64,000 bases of DNA, taken from positions 3,789,501 through 3,853,500 of the forward strand of contig CM073560.1 in assembly GCA_037074615.1 (NCBI GenBank), in the 5' to 3' direction. This DNA is from Leucaena leucocephala (taxonomy: Eukaryota > Streptophyta > Magnoliopsida > Fabales > Fabaceae). Under the pieces are notes generated by a model, which saw nothing but the letters and a program-made list of their open reading frames with translations, had not been told where the DNA came from and ran no database searches. The position numbers and the translations under genes were made by a program. How positions within the stretch are numbered: the first letter of the stretch is position 1; the number at the start of each line of letters is the position of its first letter. Positions 20,560-31,303 of the stretch are shown piece after piece.

Positions 20560-22922
20560 TTATAAAGTAAAATATATAATACAATTTATGAGCTTCAAAA
20601 AAAAATTACCTGCAAGCTGAATGACATTTTCCGTTTCATCAAAATTATCGAACTCCCGAAGTTTGTCAGCTAAATCATTGATAGATTGGCCAGCTTGTAG
20701 CCAATTTTGGCTACAAATCAGTGCTTCTGTCATTTTATAAGACAAAGAGCTCCTGTAATGATCAACTATACGTCCCCCAGTGCTAAAGGTAGACTCAGAA
20801 GCAACTGTAGAAACTGGAATAGCCAATACATCTCGTGCCATGTGGGAGAGAATTTTATATTTTTGAGAATTAGCTTTCCACCATAACACTATGTCAAACT
20901 AAGATGCAGAAGGGATTTCATCTCTTGAGTCAGTTACAATATATCTATCTAACTCAGTTTGAGGATCAGTAGATGTTCTTATTTTTATAGATTTTAACCA
21001 CTTATGACCAGGATCCTCAGTATCATCATCATCATCATCATCAAAAGATGCAATGAAGTTGCACCTGTTGCACCTGTTGAAACAATCCCTAATTCAGTAG
21101 AAACCCTTGTAGAGTACTCATCAAACAACCGATACAAATAATCTATGACCCTCTCCTTCATAAGTGAACATATTTCAGGGTCAATGTAAAGGACGTCAAA
21201 CATATGATTGATATAGGCTAGTTTATAACGAGGATCCAAAATTACAGCCACAAATAGTAACGGATTCATATTATCTGCTTGACCCCAATACTTGTCATAC
21301 TTTGCCTGCATACTGATGCTCATGTCTCCCAAAAAATTATTAGCTCTGTTCATAATATTCTTTTGCAACATTTTCTGAACACGTGCAATCTGGTGGAAAC
21401 ATTCATTTGAAGTTACAGAAAGGGAGCTTGAAAATTTCAATGTAATGTCATAAAATACCTTCAAGAATTTGATGAAGATCTTAGCATTATCCCAATCATC
21501 ACTAATCGGACTAGAGAAGTCATCTTGGCCATGCCTAGCACCACGCCTAGAGCTTGAAGTGCTTGAGCTGAAGTGGGAAATATAGTCATTATCTTCATCA
21601 AGCATCCGATCAAATACTTTTTGAAACTTCATAGCAGCTTCCAACATCAAGTATGATGAGTTCCATCGAGTGTTTACATCAAGGCAAACAAGGCTTTTAG
21701 TGTCTATTTTTTCAGCTTCAGCCCAAGTTTTGAATTTCAAGAAGCGTGAAGGAGAAGAACGAACATATCTAACAGCACTTCGAATGGCTTCAAAGCTATC
21801 CTTCATCTCTTTGATACCTTCATTAACCACCAAATTAAGGACATGGGCACAACACCTTAATTGTATATAATCCCCATCACAAAGTAACCCTTTCCAACTC
21901 CTTAAACGCCTCTTCAGATATACCAAAGCTGTGTCATTAGCCGAGGCATTATCCATAGTTATGGTAAAGATATTTTCAATCTCCCACTGCAACAAGCATT
22001 GCTCAATGGTCTTCCCTATAGTGTCACCTCTATGATTTTCAATCATAACAAAATTCAAGATCCTCTTGTGAAGCTTCCAATCCTCATCAATAAAATGTGC
22101 TGTCAAACACATATAATTGAAATTTTGGCATGATGTCCAGCAGTCTGTGGTAAGGCAAACACGCTTAGCACTTTGCTGTAAGAATTTCTTCAATAATTTA
22201 ACTTCTCCAAGATATAACTGCCACACATCCCTTCCAATTGTTGTTCTTGAAGGGATTGGAAAGCGGGGCTCAAACTCATTCAGTAATTTCTTAAATGCAG
22301 GCTTCTCAACAATTCTGAATGGTTGTTCATCCGATATAATGAATTCAACTAAAGCTCTTCTACATCGCTTCTCATTATATAGATGTGCTACCACCGATCT
22401 TCCTTGACCACTCGACCCCCCAGACAAGAGAGTTAACATAGATTGCCTTCTATCTGTAGTGGCCTTGTTTGGGTTTGCTTTACATTTTGGAATATGCCTC
22501 AACAAAGAATGTGTCCCATGGCGATTTGGATCAGCCTTATAAGTCGTATGGCAATGCTTGCAAGCTGCTAAGTGCTTCCCATTAGTTTCTTCTAATGGCA
22601 ATCTAACAAAGTGATCCCACACCTCTGATGTGTGCTTAGATTCTCTTTCCTTTCTCTTTGTACCCCCACCTTCAACATTTGTTTCTTGTGTGACAAATTC
22701 TGTTTGTGTTTGGGTGGTGGTGGTGGTGGGAGTGGGAGCATGAGAAGTAGGAGGGTGGGGATGGGGGAGGAGAGATTGAGAGGTAGGTGGAGGAGGAGGA
22801 GGAAGAGGAGGCGTAGGAGTATTAAGACCTTCACTTGGTGATGTATTAGAATTTTTAAAAGAGGTTGAAGTTGAAATATCTTCAAGAGACAATGGTGAAA
22901 CATGAGAAGCTTGATCATCCAT
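20560..22922 (-). pseudogene. hAT transposase, disrupted by a frameshift and a stop codon
   Basis: The first frame runs from the ATG at 22922 to 20994. A proline-rich N-terminus is followed by a BED zinc finger (Cys121, Cys124, His143, Cys147). The catalytic core shows TTDCWTS (Asp260), ITMDNASAND (Asp324) and CCAHVLN (about 357-363). Between about 21040 and 21090 the homology leaves this frame; the correct continuation is SFDDDDDDTEDPGHKWLKS, then ELDRYIV. That frame meets a TAG at 20901-20899 just before FDIVLWWKA. The hAT C-terminal dimerisation domain (ILSHMARDVLAIPVSTVASE) then stays open to 20560. With one shift and one stop this copy probably makes no active enzyme, though it is otherwise complete. 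Confidence 0.9.
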
Positions 22923-22927
22923 TTAAC

Positions 22928-23508
22928 CTGAAATTAATAATTAAAATATTAAAATACAGAATTGCCGGGGAGCCAAGTAATTAGTTCCTTAGTAATTATT
23001 TGTCGATTTCATTAGCTACCTGAGTTATTTTCCTTAGTTTCTTGTTTGCATTTTAGTTTTTAGCCGCAATGAAATGTTTCTTGGTCGCGACACCAAGTGA
23101 CAGAGAGCATTAGTCGCGACTACAAGTCTAAAAGGTCGCGACACCAAGTGACAGAGAGCATTAGTCACGACTACAAGTCTAAAAGGTCGCGACACAAAAT
23201 GACAGAGAGAAACAGTCGCGACGACGAGTTTTAAATATCGCGACACAAAATCACAGAGAGCAGCAGTCGCGTCTAAATGTGTCAAAGGTCGCGACTTGTT
23301 TTCGCAGAGTAATTAAATTTCAGTATTTCACAGAACAAAAACAATCAGGTCGCGACACCAATGAGTCAATGTCGCGACACAAGAACACAGCGACTGACTA
23401 TTTGCAGAAAACTCAAGACAAACGCAGACTGCAATGTAATTTAAAAACTGCTAAAAACTATGGATCTTGTTCAAAAATTTAAAAAACCCTTGAGGAGGGA
23501 TATAGTAC
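22928..23508 (-). other. 5'UTR intron of the hAT transposase
   Basis: The donor CAG/GTACTATA lies at 23508-23507 and the acceptor TTTCAG ends at 22928, six bases before the ATG at 22922. The intron holds the GTCGCGAC repeat array. Splicing is predicted from consensus sites only. Confidence 0.6.
23050..23400. repeat. Array of GTCGCGAC-containing repeats inside the hAT 5'UTR intron
   Basis: The palindromic octamer GTCGCGAC or a near match (such as TCGCGAC) occurs about ten times in roughly 350 bp. It is arranged in units of about 55 bp that share GGTCGCGACACCAAGTGACA and AGAGAGCA segments. Two adjacent units starting near 23084 and 23139 are nearly identical. CpG-rich, self-complementary repeats like this are typical transposase-binding subterminal repeats in hAT elements, but here they lie inside the transcription unit. 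The minus-strand open frame across the array is an artefact of the repeat. Confidence 0.8.
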
Positions 23509-24012
23509 CTGAAAAAGCTGAACTGAGCTCTCCTTCCTTTGAATGATTTGTGCAGAACTGCAGATATAGCGATCAAGAGAGGAGATTTTGGCAGAGCTTA
23601 AGTGTGGTGTGGGACTGTGGGTGAAGACGTAAAGTGCTGAACTGGAAGACGGAACTGTAGAAGCAAAACTGTGACTGTGGAGATTGGCGATCACGATTCG
23701 TGAGCTCAGGGAGAGGAATTGATAGCCGACAAGAGAAAACAATGAACCCTAAAGCGCGAGCCCTCTTTCCGTCTTTCGTGTAATGTTTGAACTGCACCCT
23801 GAAATCTGAAATATGAATGTGATAAGAAGCATTTTGATATCACTGGGCCGGGCCAAACGGGCAGGGCAGTAACCCCTGCCCGATGCCCAGCCCTGCCCGA
23901 AATTGCCTATTTTTTTTCGGGCCATGTTTTACCGGGCTGGGCAGGGCATTTTTTGGCCGGGCCCAGATGAACACACTGAGCCATAGGCATCTTGCACAGC
24001 CCTATTAGAAGG

Positions 24013-26643
24013 TATACTACTTGTATTGCTATAATTTTTCTAGGTATGGATGAAGTCCACGCTCTTAAATGGGGGAATCTATATTTGACTGATTCCATCA
24101 TTTTCACACATCTTGTCTGAGAAGACCGATATTACCCTGGGGGAATCCAATTTGGCTCCTCATTTGGTTCATCTTTGAACCGCATGATTGTCGTCACAAG
24201 TAAGAAAGATTTGCTTAACGAACTTATTGTTTCAATCTCTTTTCAGTTACTCGTTCTATAAAACTAAAACTGATGTACTACTAATCGCCCTTTCCCTAAA
24301 TCTAGTTATACCAACTTTAGTTGTATAATTTTTTTTTTCATTTTTTATAATTAATCGTTTTATAAAAAAAATATAGTGATAAAGGGTAAAACTTGTGTGC
24401 ATATGTTAATTTTTAAAAATATATTACTCTTAACATTTAATGAAGAGAAATAGTAAGAAAAATTAATTAAATATTTCTAACCTTATTTCTTTGATATTTC
24501 TAAATTAAACTCAGAAAATGTTCCTTAATCCTTTTCACCAAATCCCTCATATCTAACCGTCCCTAAACGTCGTGTTTTTCTAGTAATATACTAAATTACC
24601 ACAAAATCTATAAAAAATTCACGCTTTGGACTCATGTTAGATTGTGGCCTGATAAAATCCATATTCCTTTACTGTACTTTATTATATATTGAATATTAAT
24701 TTTGATGGGTTGATGATAATTAATGATCCACTGAGGAATTGTTTTCTTTTTCATAATAAGAAAACTAAAAAAGTGAAAATAAGAAAGTGATGAGAGGAAT
24801 TTTATAAAAAGGGGAAGAGAGAGGGAGGGAGGGAGGGAGAAGTGGCCGACATTTGGGATACGGGCGGAGGGAGGTGACAGAAGAGTCCAAAAACAGAGTA
24901 ATGGCAGCAAATCTTCAAAAGTGCAACTTGTGGACTTAGCTTGTCCACCTCACACCCACTCCCTCCCACCACTTTCCGCCCCTTTTACCTCCTCCCCCCG
25001 GTTCCTTCCCCTCTTTAATTCCTTGCTGCTCAAGTCACCAGTCAAATGAGTAAGACCGGTGAATCAATCTCTTATGCAGTCTAAATAAAAAAATTTGGAG
25101 AAAATTGGATCAAATTTTGTACAGGATTTGTTTGATTAATTAATATAAGTAACTACATTTAAATATTAGTTACAATGAGTCACATTTAACTGTTAATAGT
25201 AGCGAAACTGGTATAATTCTCCTATATTATCTTACGTATTTAGATTGTTATATTTATAATATTATAATTTATTTATTTATATAATAAAAAAATTGTTAAA
25301 AGTTTGCCTCTAGCTCTAAATGTCTAGTTCTGCCACTGAATATTAGTTAGAGGGATAAAATTAATAAATAAATATTTTGTTTTATAAATGACTTATATAT
25401 TGAGAACTAAATAATCCTTATAGAAGTGATTAATATTGTGGACCGGGAGAATTTTTTTTCTTCTAATATAGTAAGGACAGTATCCCACCATCAATAGTTA
25501 GAGACTAATTTTTTTAAGATATAGAGATTATTAAAATATATTTTATTTTTTTTAACAAAGTATTTTCTATGCACGCTACCTAATTTAAATCTTAAATATA
25601 ATGTTTAAGAGACATATTTATCTACCAATTATGTCGAGTTATACTGTTGTGAATAATAAGGAGTTACCCTCCCTATTACATAATAAATGTTTTCATAATT
25701 TGAAATAAGTATCGTTTTCAAATTTTAATATGCTAAATACCACTTAGGTCATTATTATAAGTCTACTTATAGAACAAAAAATTGTCCTAAATATAAGTTG
25801 CTTAAAGGTTATTAATGACTATTTTCAAATTTTACCCTTATTTAATTCTTGTTAGAAAGAGAGAGATGTGAAAATGGTATGTAAATATAGAGAGAGAATA
25901 AAGTTAAATTTTAAAAATGTTATAAATTTAAAGCATATTTGATTAAATTTTAAAAATGTTATAAATTTAAAGCATATTTGATGACTTAATTATTATTCAT
26001 TAGTATATAAGAATTAGTTAAAATTAGTTTACAATAAGGACCTAAGTGGCATTTTTTCTATTGGTTCTTTCCTTTGATAATATCATGATATTAAAATTCA
26101 ACCCAATTCATGAATTATACTAGTAAATTGATAAATTAATTATCTTGTCAATCCAATCAAAAATTTTAGACGATCGCCTTAGATTTTATACTTTTTTTAT
26201 TTATTAAATTTAAAATGACATTATTATAAGTTAAAAAATAAAAAAAAATGATAATTTGTTATATTTATTTTATAGTAACTTATTTTGTTGAATTATCTAT
26301 AGTTTATATAAGAAAGTTTGATTTATTTGTAGAGTGTTACATTTTATATTTAAATTTATAATTTTTATAGTTATATATGAATATCTTTATATAATTTAAT
26401 TATATTATATTATTTTAATTATAATTGGGTTGATGCATAATTTAATTATAATTAAACTATTTATCCTTAAAGTTTGATTAGTTCAATACTTGAATTAGTT
26501 TTCAGTAGTTTGGTTAATGCACCTATTAATGGTTAACTAATATTTATTTAAATAACACTAAAAATATTTAATGATTTTTTAGTTTATGTTAAAAATGTTT
26601 TTGTAATTCCCTTTACGAAAGGGAAGGAATAAATTGAAGGAAG
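24013..26643. other. AT-rich intergenic DNA, no gene seen
   Basis: No coding homology was recognised. The notable items are a GGGA-rich run (24816-24841), pyrimidine-rich DNA at 24950-25020 and the tandem duplication listed separately. Confidence 0.5.
25904..25981. repeat. Perfect 39-bp tandem duplication
   Basis: Two identical 39-base units (25904-25942 and 25943-25981) begin TTAAATTTTAAAAATGTTAT. No difference was seen between the copies, suggesting recent slippage. Confidence 0.8.
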
Positions 26644-27192
26644 TAGTTTATAGGGTAAAGGTGCATCCAGCATCCTAAATTAATTTTAGAGGAGCAATTA
26701 ACATCCTAAAGTATTTAAAAGTGCAATTAACACCCTGAACTAATTTTGGAGGTGCAACCAGCACCCTAAAGTATTTAAAAGTGTAATTAACACTCTAAAC
26801 TAATTTTAGAGGTGCAATCAGCACCCTCAAATATTTAAATTGGTGTAATTTTACCCTTTCACTAACAAAAATACTTATTTTCATTTGATACATATCACAT
26901 AAAATTTTTTTTAGATACATTATTGTTTAAAAGCCATATGTATAATATTATTTTAATAAATTACACTAAATTTTTTTAGGGTGCTGATTGCACCTCCAAA
27001 ATTAGTTTAGGGTATTAATTGCACCTTTAAATATTTTAAGGTGCTGGTTGCACCTCCAAAATTAGTTCAGGGTGCTGGTTGTACCTCCAAAATTAGTTCA
27101 GGGTGCTAATTGCACCTTTAAATATTTTAGGGTGTTAATTGTTCCTCTAAAATTAATTTGGAGTGTTGGATGCACTTTTACCCTAGTTTATA
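26644..27192. mobile_element. MULE-type foldback element with 9-bp target duplication
   Basis: The element at 26653-27183 starts GGGTAAAGGTGCATCC and ends with GGATGCACTTTTACCC. It is flanked by TAGTTTATA at 26644-26652 and 27184-27192. The two arms, about 200 bp each, are inverted copies of each other. Each arm is itself an array of a short unit of the type AGGTGCAA(C/T)CAGCACCCT...AAACTAATTTTG. The 9-bp duplication and long repetitive terminal repeats fit a non-autonomous Mutator-like foldback transposon. Confidence 0.8.
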
Positions 27193-27570
27193 TTTTATAA
27201 ATTCTGTCCGTATTGAAATAAAAATATGAAAATTAAAAGAGAAGAATGAAATTTGAATCATTCCATTTATTAAAATTTAATTGGCTACAACCGGTCATCT
27301 CTATCCAACTCCTGACGCGAGCAATAATAATGTGTGGACTTGCCACACCTACTGCTAGTCGCCAAGTCACACCTCGTCCCCTGAGCCGCAGGACGACGCT
27401 CTCAAAGATGGTGACATCACGGCCGTTGGCTCACAAATCACATCGGGGCCGTTGGGTTCTCCAAAAGTGGATCCGATCGCATTCGCATTGTTAAAAGGGC
27501 TAGCCCACCAACACATATAAAGTCAAAGATAAGAAATTTGATAATGTTGGTCAAGCCGAATATATATCAC
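27193..27570. other. Short GC-richer stretch of unknown nature
   Basis: 27290-27490 is clearly richer in G+C than its surroundings and holds an 82-codon open frame with no recognisable family features. It may be a gene fragment or an old promoter. No support for a functional gene was seen. Confidence 0.35.
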
Positions 27571-27793
27571 TTAGGCCTATTTGATTGGCTAAAAATTAAA
27601 GGAGGGAATGGAAAAATTTAAATTTTCCTGCAATTGTTTGGTTGGAAGAAAAAGTGGGGAGTGATTTTTTAAGGAAGTGTAATTTTTTAGTATATAAGTA
27701 AAAATGGGGTCCCACTTATTTTAGTAGATACGATTTTTTGTCCATCCCTCCAACTGACAAATGACTTATTTGCTCTTGAATTGATTTATGGCA

Positions 27794-29273
27794 ATGTTGC
27801 TTATGGATATTTATGGGCAGGGTAGTACTTTTATCTGGTGTCTTATTTAAAAAAAATATAGGTTATATTTTATAGTTCGATACCCGATTCTGTCTAGTAA
27901 AAGTTCTAACCATTTTAAGCTGGGCATGCCTAAATTTTGATGACATGCTTATGTTATGAAAAAAAATTTATAATTATGAACTTCTAAAATAATATCATAT
28001 TCATATGCCTTCAAGATTTAAATAATATCCATAATTCACTAAGAATAAAGCAATAAAAATATAATAATTAAAGTCTTGAAATAAAAAAAAAAAGCTTAGA
28101 TCTAAGTAATTTGTAATTGTAACTTTACATCAATCTCCTCAATATTGACAAAGATTAAGTATCTAAAAAAATAAAATAAATAATTATAATTTATAATGTA
28201 ATCATATAATGATTAGTAAAGTTAAAAAAAGAAAAAAAATATAGTTATAAATATTAAAAAATATAACTTACCTACTTAACTACTCATATTTCTAAAATAG
28301 TTTTCTAGTCACCAGTAACTATCATATTCTCCCTTCTAAGTGTAGCATCTAAGAAAAAAAATAAAACGAACGGTGCTCATGGGTAGGGCAGGGCAGCACC
28401 TGCTCGAAAAAAGTATGGGTTGTATTTTATAGTCCGATGCCCAGCCATACCCTATATTTATCGGGCTGGGCAGGGTTATTTTATTGCTGGCTCAGGAGGA
28501 GATACCAGGCTGCGAGCTTTATGAACACCCCTAATTAGGGGTGTTCATGGGCAGGGCTGGGCAGGGCAACCCCCCTGCCCGGTGCCCTGCCCGAAAAACC
28601 TATGGGCTGCATTTTGCAGCCCGGTGCCCGGTAAAAGCCCTAACTATTTTGGGCTGGGCATGGGCGGGCTGGGCATGCCCGAATTGTGATATCTTGCTCA
28701 TATTGTGAAAAAAAATCTGCAATCATAAAATTATAAAATAATACCATATTTATATCTTCAAGAGTTAAATAATATCTATAATTTATTAAGAATAAAGTAA
28801 CAAAAAGATAGTAATTAAAATCTTAAAATATATTATATATATAAAAAAATTTGACATCTATATCAAGGTCGGATATCTGTAGAGATATTACAACACTAAT
28901 AATTAAATGTTTGGTAAGTAAAGTATGAAAGTAATTTTAGTATTTACGTAAATATAATATTTATATTCAAAATTTTAAAAATGAGTAGAGATAGTTGTGA
29001 AAAGTATAAAATTAAAAAAATTAAAAAAAATAAATTTATAAGAAAAATAAAAAAATAATATATATGTATGTATATATATATAGGGCCGGGCCAAATGGGC
29101 AGGGCGACATACCTTACCCGATGCCCTGCCCTGCCCGACATTTGGCCCGGCCCTGCCCTGCCCAAATGTATTTTGGGCAATATTTTTTGGGTCGGGCTGG
29201 GCAATTTTTTCTCGGGCTCGGGCGGGCGGACCAGGCCACGGGCATAATGAACACCCCTACCCCTAATGTTGCT
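27794..29273. mobile_element. Older hAT deletion derivative, split at its right end by a younger relative
   Basis: The left end TATGGATATTTATGGGCAGG (27802) is a decayed form of TAGGGGTGTTCATGGGCAGG. The right end is the AACACCCCTA at 28524-28533, duplicated to 29265 by the later insertion. The target duplication is ATGTTGCT at 27794-27801 and 29266-29273. The interior matches the left 300 bp of the 20-24 kb hAT element (for example CTTCTAAAATAATATCATAT and CATATTCTCCCTTC), but the whole transposase region is missing. Length without the nested element is 732 bp. Confidence 0.82.
28528..29267. mobile_element. Younger 724-bp hAT derivative nested in the older one
   Basis: The body is 28536-29259 with TAGGGGTGTTCAT as a 13-bp perfect terminal inverted repeat. 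Its target duplication is CCCCTAAT at 28528-28535 and 29260-29267; this contains the last bases of the older element, so the insertion hit that element's terminus. Both ends match the autonomous-type element at 20152-24004, including the GGGCCGGGCCAAA subterminal segment at about 29083. There is no transposase. Confidence 0.9.
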
Positions 29274-30837
29274 TTTGGTTAGAGATTGACAAACTTAAGA
29301 CGTAGAAGCAACGATAAAGGTGACAAAGACGAGAGATATTTCGAATCCCAAAACAATAGTTATATTTTAATTATCATAATTTTTTCTATTTAACTCTAAC
29401 TATAGCAAATGACCTATCTTTATAAAGCTCTCTATATTTACTTTCTAATTAACTAAGTTTTACTCTAAAATTCATAGTAGATAGAAAGATATGATTAATT
29501 TAGTGAGTAGAGGTCATAATTAAAGCGTTAATCATATGCTTGATATTGTGAATAGCATATCTCCCTCATATAAAACTCTTCGGTGATAAAATTAGTATCA
29601 TTGAACCGCATTCTGAGTATAGTTTCATATAAATTAAGTTTTACCTCAATCGGATAAGTAGATATTGAGATATGGTCAAAATAATTAACCTATATCGATA
29701 TAGAGCAGAACATAATAGTAAAAAATTAATAGATTAATCAATTAGCTAATTAATTAATTATTATTAATCAATTAATTCAGTAAAACAGACATATTTGGAG
29801 TCAAACTTGGTTTATTAGAAAATAGACACAAGATTTTCTAGGAATAGGTTTTTTGTTATGGTTAAAGTTAAATAGAAGATGTTATGATAATTAAAAGATG
29901 AATGTTATTTTTTTTTTTTTGTGAAAGATTGCTATATTGGAACCAAATAGTTTAAAATGCGCAATCGTCAATTATTCATGTCACTTTAAAAAATAATTAA
30001 TATAATTATTATTAATCATTTAATATTTATAATAATTTTTATATTTATATTGAATATTTATATTTATTTAAATTATATTTTTTATGTCTTATGAATTATT
30101 ATATGAGTAATTGAATTTTTTAATATTTTTATTTTTAAATTACAATATCAATTTATTAGTAAATATTCATTAAGGATAATAAGACAATTTTTATATTTTT
30201 CTATCTTATTTTCTATCACTTTTAATCAAATATATATAAATTTTTTATTAAATTATTTTTTTCCAATACTAACCAAATATCTACTTTGTCCATCATTTTC
30301 TTTTCTATTATTTTCTTTTATATTTTCTTCCTTTCTATTCTAACCATTTATATGAACTAAACGAGCCCTTAGTCCATGTCTTCTCTTGTGGACACAAATT
30401 TTCCACCCAATGATACCATCCCATTGTAAATATCATAATAATTCCCAATATTATCTCTACCTAATTCTAATTTGTATTTTTAAAATATAAAATTTAGGTA
30501 AATTTATAAATTTTTATTAGAACTAATGTGCATATAGTGTGTAATCAATGTTCTAAAATTATTTATGATTAAATTTTATCCATCAACTATTTAAAATGGG
30601 TAATCTCCTCCATTCTTAACATAATCTTTAAGTTTACTGTCAAAGTGGTGACTCAGTGAAAGTTTGAACAAAAGCAATATTTTGCAATTGGAATATTTCT
30701 GTTTTGTTAAAAAAAAAAATACAAGTATTCTTATTATCTCCGAATATCTTCTTCTTATCGATGAAAAAATCGCATACAGTAACTGGAAAAAAATCACATT
30801 CAGGAATTGGTCTCTCCCATGGCTTTCTGGAGTGTTG

Positions 30838-31303
30838 ATATTAAGGATGTGTTTAGATTAGCTTTTGGAGAATAGATTTTGGGAAGAATAGATTTTGGAT
30901 AATTGATTTTAGGAATAGAGATGTTTGGATGATTAGTAGTAGAATTACTTTTTATATTGGTAAATTATCAAAAAGGGTATGATATGATTAAAAGTAAGAG
31001 AGATGAAAGATGATAGAGAAGAAAGAAGAGAGAGAATAGAGTATAGAGAGGAGAGATGATAGAGAAAAGAGAGGAGAGGGTGTGTAAGAAAAAGTAGGGG
31101 TAAAATAGTAATTGGATAATCCATAACCTAAGTTTCAAACCAAAAGTTATTTTCAGTGGCTTATTCAAAACCTAGGTTTCAAACTGAAGTTTTGCCCAAA
31201 ATCAATTCTCAACAAAAATTATTATTTATATAAAAAATTTTTAAACCGCTATTTTGGCCCAGAATCCATTCTGAAACGCTATACCAAACACGCACTAAGG
31301 GCC
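30838..31303. mobile_element. Tourist-like (PIF/Harbinger) MITE
   Basis: The ends read TAA then GGATGTGTTTAGATTAGC, and ACCAAACACGCAC then TAA. The inverted ends match imperfectly and TAA is duplicated on both sides. The interior is full of GAGAGA-type simple sequence. A second similar unit (GGGCCTGTTTGATTTT) starts immediately to the right, but its far end is not clear. Confidence 0.5.

Larger units (their letters stand above)
20152..24004 (-). mobile_element. Near-complete hAT transposon (3.85 kb) with 8-bp target duplication
   Basis: The element begins TAGGGGTGTGCA and its other end reads TAGGGCTGTGCA on the opposite strand, differing at one of 12 bases. It is flanked by TTAGAAGG at 20144-20151 and 24005-24012. 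The termini contain GGGCAGGGC-type GC-rich subterminal repeats. Inside, on the minus strand, are a promoter/5'UTR exon (about 23500-23760), a 5'UTR intron (22928-23508) and a transposase with BED finger, catalytic core and hAT dimerisation domain. Together these are the full plan of an autonomous Ac/RICESLEEPER-type element. The perfect duplication suggests a relatively young insertion, but the transposase has a frameshift and a stop. Confidence 0.92.
27571..30371. mobile_element. Possible PIF/Harbinger element hosting the nested hAT insertions
   Basis: The left end, TTA then GGCCTATTTGATTGGC, and the right end, AACTAAACGAGCCC then TTA, give imperfect terminal inverted repeats (GGCCTATTTGATT against GGGCTCGTTTAGTT) and TTA duplications at 27571-27573 and 30369-30371. 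Removing the nested hAT units leaves an element of about 1.3 kb with no transposase. The short duplication and imperfect ends keep confidence low. Confidence 0.4.

Noticed and set aside
23034..23285. Minus-strand frame with repeated CHLVSRPFRLVV-like units
   Set aside because: It is a translation of the GTCGCGAC tandem repeat within a predicted intron and does not start with ATG.
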